A DNA stretch of 64,000 nt from Phycisphaerae bacterium (GCA_030425705.1 JAUHZU010000012.1:1-64000); one strand, 5' to 3'; shown: positions 46,541-56,039, counted from the first letter of the stretch. A program made the numbers and translations. The notes: generated by a model from the sequence alone, not told the origin.

Positions 46541-46666
46541 GAGTAAGGGTCGAGGGGTGAGGATCGAGTTGGGGGTCGAGCTAAGCAATATTCAACCGCT
46601 GGCCGAATGCTGAGTTTCACGAAGCGTCGGATCGCGTCACGGCAAACTCAAGTAACCCGACACACG

Positions 46667-46888
46667 ATGAAGACCATTGACCAATACCACAAGTGGGTCG
46701 AGTGGAGCGAAGAGGACGCCGCGTACATCGGCCGCTGCCCCGACCTGATCACCGGCATCCACGGCGACGACCCGGTGGCCGTCTACCGCGACCTCTGCCG
46801 GACCCTGCAAGAGGTCATCGACCACTACGAATCGCAAGGCCGCGACCTGCCCACCCCACGGACCCGGCCGATGCAGGATGTGGCGTGA
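46667..46888 (+). CDS. HicB-like antitoxin-fold protein
   Basis: A 73-residue protein with the partial RNase-H fold of HicB: YHKWVEWSEEDAAYIGRCPD, LITGIHGDDPVAVYRDLCRT and LQEVIDHYESQGRDLP. HicB usually partners the small HicA toxin; none is seen upstream (126-base gap) or downstream, and the C-terminus ends soon after the fold without a DNA-binding domain. It is therefore a solitary HicB-type protein of unknown partner. The ATG was selected because the preceding in-frame residues lack homology. Confidence 0.72.
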   Translation: MKTIDQYHKWVEWSEEDAAYIGRCPDLITGIHGDDPVAVYRDLCRTLQEVIDHYESQGRDLPTPRTRPMQDVA

Positions 46889-46895
46889 ACCTGCA

Positions 46896-47504
46896 TCAAT
46901 ACTCCCGCTCGATTTCTATCTCCCGGCTCAGCAACACCTGAAAATACAAGATTTGATCGTGGCTCACTGCCTTACCTTCCGGGTCAATATCGACCTCCAA
47001 ATCAGCTGTCCACGTTGGAGCATCAAAGCGCCAGTCTAGCTCAAGGACCGAGCTATCCATATCACCTGCAACATCGTTGACTCGGAACTCACGCCAATCG
47101 CCCTTTGCGCCCGCGGCATTCAACCTCGCATGGATGATGAACCGACGCTTTGGTGGCGAGCGCAACAAGAATACCCAAGACTTTGCAAGCCGTACACGAA
47201 GCATGACTATCGCATCCTCTTCGCCTCGCATCGAACACAAACGTTGTACGCCCAGTGCTTTCTTTACAGAGAACCTGCGGCTTGTAAAAGGGCGATACTT
47301 TTTGTTCCTCGCAAGCCAAACAGCCCCACGGCAATAAGACATGCCTGCTATCACAACGATGACTCACGTAACAATCAACCCGACGACCCTAACCCCCAAG
47401 CCACTCGTCTGTTGTACGACAACCACTGTTAGCAGAATTGCGAAACCTAATGCGATCACGAAGGACAGCAGGCGGTTCAACACAATCCGGCGAGTGACAA
47501 ACAT
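46896..47504 (-). pseudogene. Membrane protein gene interrupted by an in-frame TGA
   Basis: Reading in one frame from ATG 47504 to the stop at 46896 gives 203 codons with a single internal TGA at 47366-47364. Residues before it (FVTRRIVLNRLLSFVIALGF, then ILLTVVVV) form one membrane helix. The helix spanning the stop continues smoothly (VVGLIVT-stop-VIVVIAGMSY), and a soluble C-terminal region follows. The start lies one base after the stop of the upstream VWA gene (TGAGATG), so it is the last gene of that operon. It is a pseudogene, a recoded gene, or a sequencing error. AT-richer than its neighbours; no family recognised. Confidence 0.55.
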
Positions 47505-47505
47505 C

Positions 47506-49509
47506 TCAGATATGCATCCGCCGCGTGTACACCAGCCACTCCACCGCCAGCAGCGCCAGCGCGCCCCACACAAACCACGGCCAGATTTCTTTACGGATCG
47601 CCACGGCCTCCTGCTGGCCCTGCACCGCGGCGCTCGTGCCGATCTTCAGCGTCTCGGCGACGCGCGTGTCGCTCTCCTGCTGGTCGAGCAGGTTTACCAT
47701 CAGCTCCTTGTCGCGCTCGTCCACGCCGTCGCGCGTCGTGTAGAGCCCGACCCGGGGGAACGGGTCGACGGTGACCGCGTTGCCCACGGCCCGGCCGGTC
47801 AGCGTCGCCGGGCCGTTGTACGTCACGTCGTCGAGCGCGCGGTCCACGATCAGCGTCGCGTTCTCGCCGGTGTAGTAGCTGACCCCCGCCGAGTCCACCG
47901 CGCCGCCCAGCCCCAGCGACGGCAGCGCGTTCTGGAAGAAGGCCGGGAAGCTGACCCGCAGCGGCCAGAGCGATTCGTACACATCAAACCCCACCACCAC
48001 GTGCCGGACACCGTCGCGCGTGAGCTCGGCCATGACCGGCCCCTCCCCGCCGATCGCGAGGATCCGCCCGTCGACCGGGACGACCAGCCGGCCCGGCTTG
48101 CGCAGCGGGATGTCCGACAGCTCGACGTTCGCCAGCAGCTCGCTGCCGCGGTCCCACTGCGTGATCAGCTCGTTGGACGGCGCATCGTCCCGCGCCTCCC
48201 GCCGGGCGAACCCGTCGATCGGCGGGGCGGCCGCGAAGTACAGCGCGTTCACGATCGGTGTCTCGCTCGGCTGGTAGCGGTCAAAGATCAGGACATCAAA
48301 ACCCACCTGCTCCAGGTCGTCGGTCGCGCCCGCCGCCTCGCCGTCCCACCCGCCACGGCGGAGCTGCTCGGGGTCTTGCTGCTCGTACTGGTCGGGCGTC
48401 ATCCGGACCAGGTGCTGGACCTTGGCGGCCTGGATCGCACGCTCGATGTACGCGTTGCCCTCGGTCACCAGGAGCACACGCAGCTCGCGCGACGCGACCA
48501 GCCGCAGCCGGGCGCTGTCGTCGGCCGCGAGCGCGTCGGCGTGGTCGTGGCTGACGCGCACCGTCGCGTCGCCGGTGTAGACGAAGTCGAAACTCACCCC
48601 GGTCGTGCCCGGCTCTCCCGCGGGCGACGCCTCGGTCGGTTCGGTCGCGGCGGGGACCGTGACGCGCTCGATCTTCATGTCCCGGCCGTCGAGGTTCAGC
48701 GTCAGGTTGGCCGTGATGGCCGCGTCGCTGTAGTTCGCCAGGCGCGCGAAGACCTGCACCTTCCGCGGCTGCTCGAAGTCCCGCCGGGCGCTGAGCGCGA
48801 CCAGCGCCAGGTTGTCCGACGGGCCCGGCTCGCCGATGCGGTGGAACAGCACCTCCGCGTTCGCCAGCGCGAGCGGCTCGTCGGTCTGCTGCTGGACCCG
48901 GCCGTCGGAAAACACGTGCACGGTGAGCTGGTTCTCACCGGACGCGCCCTGCCGGGCGTGCGGCTCGATCGTGGCGATCGCCGCGTCGAGGTGGCTGCGC
49001 TGGTCGGTCGGTTCGATCGCGCGGATCGCCCGGCGGACCTCGGTCAGGTCGGTCGTGAAATCGGTCAGCACCCGCGCCCGGTGCGACACGGCGATGACCA
49101 TGGCCGAGCCGCCCGCCTCGCCCGCGCCGAGCTGGTCGACCAGGTCCAGCGCCCGGCGTTTCGCGTCGCTCAGCCGGTCCTTGCCGTCGATGTCCGTCGC
49201 GTTCATGGACGCGGAGTGGTCGATCACGATGACGACACGCTGCCCGGGGTCGGCAAAGGCGTCCTGCGTCGGCCGAGCCATCGCGATCAGGAGCGCGAGC
49301 AGCAGCAGGAGCTGGATCCAAAGCAGCAGGTTGTTCTTGATCTTCTGGAACGGCGCGTTGACCTGCAGGTCCTGCACCGCCCGCTGCCAGAGCAGCGTCG
49401 ACGGGATCACCATCCGCTTGCGCTTGAGCTTGAGGAAGTACAGCGTCACCAAGGCCGGGACGGCGATCCCGGCGGCGATCAGGGCGGGGATAAGGGAGAT
49501 GAAGTTCAT
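47506..49509 (-). CDS. BatA-type VWA-domain membrane protein
   Basis: A 667-residue inner-membrane protein. It starts MNFISLIPALIAAGIAVPAL (the BatA/aerotolerance N-terminal helix), followed by the cytoplasmic FLKLKRKRMVIPSTLLWQRA segment and a second helix (LLLWIQLLLLLALLIAMARP). A VWA domain then carries the MIDAS motif VIVIDHSASMNATD. The long extracytoplasmic region ends with a C-terminal helix (PWFVWGALALLAVEWLVYTR). It belongs to the MoxR-DUF58-VWA operon, known to assemble or activate envelope complexes. The chosen ATG excludes a non-homologous upstream extension. Confidence 0.88.
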   Translation of the reverse strand: MNFISLIPALIAAGIAVPALVTLYFLKLKRKRMVIPSTLLWQRAVQDLQVNAPFQKIKNNLLLWIQLLLLLALLIAMARPTQDAFADPGQRVVIVIDHSASMNATDIDGKDRLSDAKRRALDLVDQLGAGEAGGSAMVIAVSHRARVLTDFTTDLTEVRRAIRAIEPTDQRSHLDAAIATIEPHARQGASGENQLTVHVFSDGRVQQQTDEPLALANAEVLFHRIGEPGPSDNLALVALSARRDFEQPRKVQVFARLANYSDAAITANLTLNLDGRDMKIERVTVPAATEPTEASPAGEPGTTGVSFDFVYTGDATVRVSHDHADALAADDSARLRLVASRELRVLLVTEGNAYIERAIQAAKVQHLVRMTPDQYEQQDPEQLRRGGWDGEAAGATDDLEQVGFDVLIFDRYQPSETPIVNALYFAAAPPIDGFARREARDDAPSNELITQWDRGSELLANVELSDIPLRKPGRLVVPVDGRILAIGGEGPVMAELTRDGVRHVVVGFDVYESLWPLRVSFPAFFQNALPSLGLGGAVDSAGVSYYTGENATLIVDRALDDVTYNGPATLTGRAVGNAVTVDPFPRVGLYTTRDGVDERDKELMVNLLDQQESDTRVAETLKIGTSAAVQGQQEAVAIRKEIWPWFVWGALALLAVEWLVYTRRMHI

Positions 49510-49525
49510 GGTCGTTGTACGAAAG

Positions 49526-49557
49526 ATGAAACCACCGATGCACACGGATGTACACGG
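49526..49557. repeat. Left arm of the 32-bp inverted repeat flanking the GxxExxY gene
   Basis: The sequence begins ATGAAACCACCGATGCACAC. It matches the reverse complement of 49951-49982 at 29 of 32 positions. To its right the CACGGATGTA unit continues with 10-base periodicity. With the right arm it brackets the GxxExxY gene, suggesting a small insertion cassette. Confidence 0.75.
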
Positions 49558-49574
49558 ATGTACACCGATCGGGA

Positions 49575-49946
49575 TCAGAGTGAGAGGCGTTTGACCTCCA
49601 CGCGTGGTTTGCCAAAGTTGATGAGTAGGCAGACTTTTAGGCCAGTGGCTTTTAGATAGTTCAGGCATTGGGCTTTATGGATGTCAGTTAATGCCGTGAC
49701 CGCCTTGAGCTCGATGAGTACCGACTCGTTAGCCACCAGATCAGCCACATACTCTCCAACCACCACACTATCGAACTGTACGACAATCGAGTGTTGTTGC
49801 TGCACTTGCAGCCCTGCCTTCCGGCAGGCATGAGCCAGTGCATTTTCGTAGACCTTCTCAAGAAATCCTGCCCCCAACTCGTTCTGCACCTCATAGGCGC
49901 ATCCGATCACACGCTCGGTGACATCGTCTAGTGCCTCCAAAGGCAT
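49575..49946 (-). CDS. GxxExxY-family protein (PDDEXK-like)
   Basis: A 123-residue protein of the GxxExxY family, whose fold is related to PD-(D/E)xK nucleases. The motif GFLEKVY (G-x-x-E-x-x-Y) follows AYEVQNELGAG, and the nuclease-like core appears in YVADLVANESVLIELKAV (D and E-x-K). The cellular role of the family is unknown. It is AT-richer than its neighbours and is inserted between the DUF58 and BatA-type genes inside an operon. The ATG at 49946 is favoured; an earlier one (49991) would translate through the flanking repeat. Confidence 0.85.
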   Translation of the reverse strand: MPLEALDDVTERVIGCAYEVQNELGAGFLEKVYENALAHACRKAGLQVQQQHSIVVQFDSVVVGEYVADLVANESVLIELKAVTALTDIHKAQCLNYLKATGLKVCLLINFGKPRVEVKRLSL

Positions 49947-49950
49947 TGAT

Positions 49951-49982
49951 CCATGTGCATCGGTGTGCATCGGTGGTTTCAT
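49951..49982. repeat. Right arm of the 32-bp inverted repeat flanking the GxxExxY gene
   Basis: Inverted partner of 49526-49557 (29 of 32 identical). It begins CCATGTGCATCGGTGTGCAT and ends a few bases before the DUF58 stop. The ATCGGTGTGC unit is again repeated with 10-base spacing. Confidence 0.75.
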
Positions 49983-49987
49983 TCCGT

Positions 49988-50926
49988 TCATCCGATCAGC
50001 CCCCGCTGCCGCAGATACTTCAGCACCAGCGTTTCGAAGGGCACCTCGGTCTCGCTGATCATGTAGGCGAGGCCCTTGCGGTGGGCCTGGTCCTTGATGT
50101 GGTTGCAGTAGGCCTGGAGCGTGGCCTTGTACTTCTTGATCAGCGCGGGGCTGACGGAGACCTCGGCCACGTCGCCGTCTTCGAGGTCGGTCAGGCGGAG
50201 GTCGCCGATGACCTTGCCCTTGACCGGGTCGACCTCCTGCGGGCTGAGCAGGTGGATGAGGTAGCTGTCGCGCTTGTCGCCGGAGAGGTAGTTGAATGCC
50301 TCGGACAGGTCGCCCTTGTCCCAGAAATCGCTGACGACAATCACGACGCCCGGCTGCCGGTTGGCGACGGCCAGGGTCTTGAACGCGCTGGTCAGGTCGC
50401 CGGGCCGCTTCGCGTCGCGCGGGACCGCCCGCTGGCGGTTGAGGAACTCGAGCAGGCGCGGGATCGGCTGCCGGCCGCGCATGCCTGTCGCCTGGTCGAT
50501 CATGCCGTCGGCGACGCTGTGGATGCTCGTGCGGTTGTGGTGCGTCAGCGCGATGTAGCCCAGCGCCGCACAGAGCTTCTTGGCGTATTCCAGCTTGTTC
50601 GGCTCGCCGTAGTCCATGCTGCCGGACGTGTCGAGGACGATCGAGACCGACAGGTCTTCTTCCTCCATGAACAGGCGGATGAACAGCTTGTCCAGCCGCA
50701 TGTAGAGGTTCCAGTCGACAAAGCGCAGGTCGTCGCCGGTGACGTAGCTGCGGTAGTCGGCAAACTCGACGGACTGACCGCGCTTCTTGGAGCGGCGTTC
50801 GCCCTGCATCGTCCCGCGCAGCATCTTCCGCGACAGGATGTCCAGCCGGTCGAGCTGCCGCATGAAGTCCGGCGACAGCAGATCGCCAGTACGGGTACTA
50901 CGGGATGGTGACGGTGCTTGGGTCAT
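49988..50926 (-). CDS. DUF58 domain-containing protein
   Basis: A 312-residue soluble protein with the DUF58 signature (YRSYVTGDDLRFVDWNLYMR) and a VWA-like fold whose MIDAS is LSVSIVLDTSGSMDYG. DUF58 proteins are encoded next to MoxR ATPases and BatA-type VWA proteins, and this one is: MoxR lies two genes upstream. It probably links MoxR activity to the membrane VWA proteins (known association; mechanism inferred). The GxxExxY insert follows directly downstream. Confidence 0.92.
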   Translation of the reverse strand: MTQAPSPSRSTRTGDLLSPDFMRQLDRLDILSRKMLRGTMQGERRSKKRGQSVEFADYRSYVTGDDLRFVDWNLYMRLDKLFIRLFMEEEDLSVSIVLDTSGSMDYGEPNKLEYAKKLCAALGYIALTHHNRTSIHSVADGMIDQATGMRGRQPIPRLLEFLNRQRAVPRDAKRPGDLTSAFKTLAVANRQPGVVIVVSDFWDKGDLSEAFNYLSGDKRDSYLIHLLSPQEVDPVKGKVIGDLRLTDLEDGDVAEVSVSPALIKKYKATLQAYCNHIKDQAHRKGLAYMISETEVPFETLVLKYLRQRGLIG

Positions 50927-50974
50927 GGTTTCTGCACCGCAGAGGGGCGGAAGGCGTGGAAAAAGAATTGCAAG

Positions 50975-51322
50975 TTAGCCACCTCCCCTGTGTGATTGAC
51001 TTTTCCAGTCTTTCCACCAGTGTTGCAACCCGCGAACAAGTTCATGCGTTTTTTTCTGATCAAATAATGAGAGCCCCATATGAACGCGCGCAACCTGCTC
51101 CAGCCATGAAACGATCTCATGTGCCGTCCTTCCCTCATCCAGCATGGCGACCACCCTCCCCGAGTAGCTGTCGTATTCGTCGTATGCTCCGCGCTGTTCA
51201 GTAGGCCTGACACCGATCGGGTCCCACTCACGCAATACCTCCATCACCTTCAAGTGGCCCTGTACATCCGGCCTCTTCAAGTAGTCTGACTGCTGCGTCT
51301 GCTCACTGGGGTCTAGGACCAT
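50975..51322 (-). CDS. Hypothetical protein inside the MoxR operon
   Basis: A 115-residue soluble protein with no confident family. It contains GHLKVMEVLREWDPIGV, DEYDSYSGRVVAMLDEGRTA and WLEQVARVHMGLS, a pattern I recall from DUF1871-like small proteins. AGAGGAA precedes the ATG by nine bases. Its base composition is lower in GC than moxR and DUF58 on either side, so it may be acquired cargo. It sits between moxR and DUF58 with gaps of about 50 bases, so it is probably co-transcribed. Confidence 0.65.
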   Translation of the reverse strand: MVLDPSEQTQQSDYLKRPDVQGHLKVMEVLREWDPIGVRPTEQRGAYDEYDSYSGRVVAMLDEGRTAHEIVSWLEQVARVHMGLSLFDQKKTHELVRGLQHWWKDWKSQSHRGGG

Positions 51323-51374
51323 CCTGTGCTTTCCTCTACGTCTACCGCGCCTCTGCGGCCGAACTACTGCCTAC

Positions 51375-52418
<1,044 letters not shown>

Positions 52419-52446
52419 GGTGGGAACCTTTCTCTATCAATGATGG

Positions 52447-52499
52447 AACCACCGATGAAACGGGGATCAATCTGTGTGGATCGGTGCGCATCGGTGGTT
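52447..52499. repeat. CACCGATG-type inverted repeat between moxR and the giant VWA gene
   Basis: An 11-bp inverted repeat, AACCACCGATG/CATCGGTGGTT, brackets a spacer containing GATCGGTGCGCATCGG. The CCACCGATG core is the same as in the repeats around the GxxExxY gene, indicating a shared repeat family. It overlaps the final bases of the downstream reading frame. Confidence 0.55.
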
Positions 52500-55400
52500 A
52501 CTTCTCTTCGTCCTCGTTCAGCCGTTGCTGTGCCCGGCGTTTCGCGTCGAGCAGGCGGGATGTTGTCGGGCCCTGGTCCTTTTGTTTCTCGCTCTTGCGC
52601 TGGGCGGCGGAGACGATGGGCTTGGCCTCGACGCCTTCCTTCGCGCCGCCCACGGCCGCGGCGAAGTCCGATCCGGCCTTGGCGAGGTCTTCCTCGCTGG
52701 CGACGAACTTGCGGGTGCGGGAAGCGGCGGGTTTCGCTTTCGCCGCAGGCGCGGGCTTGCCGACGGCGCTGGCCTGGGCGTTCTGCTTGACGCGAGAGGC
52801 GAGGCCGCCCAGCGCACTGGGCGCTTGACCCGCGGTGTCGCCCGCCTCTGCCCCGGCCTGGTTGAGTTGTTCGGTCGTCGCGGCGCGTTTGGCCTTGAGG
52901 GCGGCCATGGTCGACTGGCCCTCGACCTTGCGGGTGCTCATCGTGCCGGCGACGGTGTTGAGCCGGCCTTTCGCCCAGGCACCGATCTCGCGGGCGTCCC
53001 ATGCGATGCGGCGGCAAGCGACGTCCATCAGCAGGATCAAGAGCAGCAACGGCATGAGCTGCCAGCGCAGCGGCCGGGTCGAGACCGACTCGAACGGCTG
53101 GTCGCGGTCGAACAGCTTCGCGGCGGTCGGGTCGGCCGAATCCAGCACGCGCCCGCCGGTGAGGTCGGCGATTTCCTGCAGCACCGCGCGGTTGGACGTG
53201 AAGGTGCGCAGCTCTCCGCCTGCCAGGTTCGTAGTCCCGCCGATGACGCGTCGGCGGTCGCCTTCCTCGCTGACCATCTGGAGGTCGGCGATGTAGTTGC
53301 CCGCCTCGTGCGCGGGGACGCGGGCTTCGTAGAGCCCGGGGCCGACCTGCTCGAGGCGGACCTCGCTGACGCTGCCGTCGGGCCGGGTCACCGCGCCGCG
53401 GACCGTGAGGTTGTTGCCGAACGAGGCCCCCTGCGCCCCGGCAGGCTGTTCGAAATCGAGGTCGCCCGCGGCGTCGAGCCGGAGGACCAGCGTGTCGCCG
53501 ACGATGCGGGTCGAGAGGTCGGCCTCGATGGACGCCGGCGGCCGGGAGATCTGGCGGATGGTCCGGCCCCAGAAGTCGGCGTAGCCGCCCCAGCCCAGCC
53601 AGTCCTGCCCCCAGCGGTTGTGCGCATCCGCAGTGAAGGCGGCGGCCCGGCCGAGCCCGACCTGGTGGTGGGCGAAGATGGGTTCGCCCTCGGGCCCGAC
53701 GATCGGCATCATGATGCGCGGGTCGCGCTTGGGCCCGGTCAGCACGAAGCCGCGGAGGTCGGGCACGCTGCTCAGCCCGGCGATGATCGGCGAGCCGGTG
53801 TTGCGGAGCTGCGGCGTGAACAGCAGCTCGCGGATCAGGTTCTTGCGGATGAGGCGGGCCTCTTTGATAAAGACCTGCGGGAGGTTATGCGGGTCGATGA
53901 CGGGGTAGAACGTGCCGTTGCCCGTCTGGGCGAGGGCGTTGAGCTGAGCGGCGTTGTGCCCGTCGCCTACGCCGATGGTGGAGATGGTGATGTTCTGCTG
54001 GGCGAGGGTGCCGCCGAGCTGGAGCAGGTTGGGGTAGTCGCCCCAGCCGTCGGTGATGACGATGATGTGCTTGACGGCGGCGTCGGCGGTGTTGATGTTG
54101 CTGAGGGCCTGGACGGCGGCGTTGACGCCGGCGGAGATGCTCGTCCCGCCGCCGGGCGTCATCGAGCGGACCTTGTCGGCGGTGCCGGCCGGGTCGGAGT
54201 TGAACCCGAGCTTGACCAGCCAGTGCGGCCCGGTGTCGAACGCGACCACGCCCACGAGGTCTTGCGGGTAGAGGGTCGACAGCGCGAGCACGGCGGCCTC
54301 GGACGCGACGTTCTGCTGGGTCAGCGCGCTGCCCGCGACGTTGCCGAACATCGACCCCGACCGGTCGATCACCAGGACCAGCGCCCCGGACGGGAGCTGG
54401 ACCTGGCTGGGGATCTGGCAGGAGACGGGGAGGATGTACTTGTCGATGGGTGTGTTGGTCCAGCCGCCGGCGCCGAAGGAGTCGGGCCCGCCGACCATCA
54501 TGAACCCGCCGCCGAAGTCGTGGACGTACTGGGCGAGGTGTTCCTGGGTGATGGGCGAGACGTTCTCGGCCGGGACGTTCTGGAAGATGATCGCGTCGAA
54601 GCGTTGCAGGTCCTGCGGGCGGGTGGGCAGCCCCTCGGGCGTGACGATCTGGGTCTGTACGCCGTGCTGCGCGAGGGTGCGGGGAAGGATGCGGCCCGGC
54701 TCGCCGCCCACCCCGTCGACGACGAGCACGCTGCCCTGGCCGGCGACGAGGGTGAACGCCTCGGCCTTGTCGTTGGCGACGACGGTGTTGACCGCGCCGG
54801 TCGTGTCCGCCGGCTGGAAGACGACCTCGTAGCGGTTGACGCCGGCCTCGGTCATCGGCCGGTCGATGTAGGTCCGCAGGATGTAGTCACCAAAGCCCGT
54901 GTCGCCGCCGTCCTCCGCGTCGCGGTTGACGCGGCGCCAACGTTCGGCGGGGATGGGCCGGCCGGTCCCGTCCTGGTCCGGACCGTTGAGGTCGACGAGC
55001 TGGTCGTTGTGGCGGAGATGGATGAACCCGTCGACCGGCGCGGTGCCGCGGAGGACCACCTCCACCGGGACGGTCTGCCCCTCGCGGGCCTCGCTGGGCA
55101 CGTAAACGCCCTCGACCATCACCTCGTTCTCGATGCTGTACTCGATGGGCAGCACGTCGATGGGGATGCCCGCGGCGGCGGCGGCGCGGACGGCCTCCAT
55201 CACGCTGCCGTCGGTGAAGTTGCCGTCGCTGACCAGCACCAGTCGGAGGGCGGAGTCGGCGGACTGCTTGGAGGCCATGCCCGACTCGATGGCGCGCTGC
55301 GCGTTGGTGCCCTCGTAGGGCTGGTCGACCACGCCATCGGGGATCGCCGGCTCGCCCAGCGACGGCCGGGACCGCACGGTGGGCCGGCCATCAAAGACCT

Positions 55401-55926
55401 GCACCCCGAACGCGTCGCCCTGCCGGTTGCCGGCCGCGGCCTGGAGGAGGTAGCGCTTGACCCACTGCTCGGTGGACAGCGGCTGGCCGGACTCGTCGAG
55501 CGCATCCGCCGGCGGGCGGGCGAAGCGGCGGACGGACTCGCTGGTGTCGATCAGCGCGACGACGGTCAGCTCGTCGTGACGCTGCACCGTGCGGAACCCC
55601 GCGAGCATCACCACCACCAGGAGCAGCAGGAGCAGGCGGAGGTACACGGCCGACCACCGGCGCGGCGGCTCGAGCTGCTGCAGCGAGATGGCCCCGAGGG
55701 CGAAAAACGGGATGGCCGCGAGCGCGAGCAGCAGGAGGATCGGCCGGTCGAAGTCCATCTTCGCCGAGAGCCCGAAGGCGAACCAGATGCCGGTGCCCAG
55801 GAGCAGCATGCCGCCCAGCGCGATGGCCTGGCGTAGGACGTTGGGCGGCGGGCTGTCGCGGCGCTTGGCGACCGCGGGGACGTGCCCGAGCCCGGCCCAG
55901 GCGAGCCACAGCGCCAGCAGTACCAT
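52498..55926 (-). CDS. Giant VWA / GATase-like membrane protein
   Basis: A 1,142-residue membrane protein. N-terminal hydrophobic helices (about residues 1-15, 33-55, 60-80, 95-110) precede a first VWA-like domain (VVALIDTSESV near 120). A type 1 glutamine-amidotransferase-like domain (DGVGGEPGRILPRTLAQHG, about 400-490) and a second VWA with MIDAS LVLVIDRSGSMFG (about 514) follow. A late helix (LMPLLLLILLMDVACRR) precedes an Ala/Lys-rich cytoplasmic tail. Such proteins accompany MoxR/DUF58. The ATG at 55926 lacks a good Shine-Dalgarno; an ATT 16 codons earlier has AGGAG eight bases before it. Confidence 0.85.
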   Translation of the reverse strand: MVLLALWLAWAGLGHVPAVAKRRDSPPPNVLRQAIALGGMLLLGTGIWFAFGLSAKMDFDRPILLLLALAAIPFFALGAISLQQLEPPRRWSAVYLRLLLLLLVVVMLAGFRTVQRHDELTVVALIDTSESVRRFARPPADALDESGQPLSTEQWVKRYLLQAAAGNRQGDAFGVQVFDGRPTVRSRPSLGEPAIPDGVVDQPYEGTNAQRAIESGMASKQSADSALRLVLVSDGNFTDGSVMEAVRAAAAAGIPIDVLPIEYSIENEVMVEGVYVPSEAREGQTVPVEVVLRGTAPVDGFIHLRHNDQLVDLNGPDQDGTGRPIPAERWRRVNRDAEDGGDTGFGDYILRTYIDRPMTEAGVNRYEVVFQPADTTGAVNTVVANDKAEAFTLVAGQGSVLVVDGVGGEPGRILPRTLAQHGVQTQIVTPEGLPTRPQDLQRFDAIIFQNVPAENVSPITQEHLAQYVHDFGGGFMMVGGPDSFGAGGWTNTPIDKYILPVSCQIPSQVQLPSGALVLVIDRSGSMFGNVAGSALTQQNVASEAAVLALSTLYPQDLVGVVAFDTGPHWLVKLGFNSDPAGTADKVRSMTPGGGTSISAGVNAAVQALSNINTADAAVKHIIVITDGWGDYPNLLQLGGTLAQQNITISTIGVGDGHNAAQLNALAQTGNGTFYPVIDPHNLPQVFIKEARLIRKNLIRELLFTPQLRNTGSPIIAGLSSVPDLRGFVLTGPKRDPRIMMPIVGPEGEPIFAHHQVGLGRAAAFTADAHNRWGQDWLGWGGYADFWGRTIRQISRPPASIEADLSTRIVGDTLVLRLDAAGDLDFEQPAGAQGASFGNNLTVRGAVTRPDGSVSEVRLEQVGPGLYEARVPAHEAGNYIADLQMVSEEGDRRRVIGGTTNLAGGELRTFTSNRAVLQEIADLTGGRVLDSADPTAAKLFDRDQPFESVSTRPLRWQLMPLLLLILLMDVACRRIAWDAREIGAWAKGRLNTVAGTMSTRKVEGQSTMAALKAKRAATTEQLNQAGAEAGDTAGQAPSALGGLASRVKQNAQASAVGKPAPAAKAKPAASRTRKFVASEEDLAKAGSDFAAAVGGAKEGVEAKPIVSAAQRKSEKQKDQGPTTSRLLDAKRRAQQRLNEDEEK

Positions 55927-56011
55927 GCCGGTGACATACGCGATGGCCAGGATCAGAAGGATCGCATCAAAAATCGCCCGGGCTCCTGTTGGTGCCTCAA
56001 TCGTATCACGG

Positions 56012-56039
56012 AGGCCACAGAGTCACAGAGGCCACAGAG
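56012..56039. repeat. 11-bp direct repeat in the operon gap
   Basis: AGGCCACAGAG occurs twice, separated by TCACAG, in the roughly 170-base gap between the DUF4175-like gene and the giant VWA gene. Similar CACAGAG-rich short repeats occur near GxxExxY genes in other genomes (recalled, not checked). Confidence 0.4.

Noticed and set aside
43895-46588. An 897-codon minus-strand frame ending in the PEP-CTERM gene
   Set aside because: Only the last 236 codons are genuine, starting after a Shine-Dalgarno at 44605. The rest is out of frame with purM on the same strand and has shadow composition.
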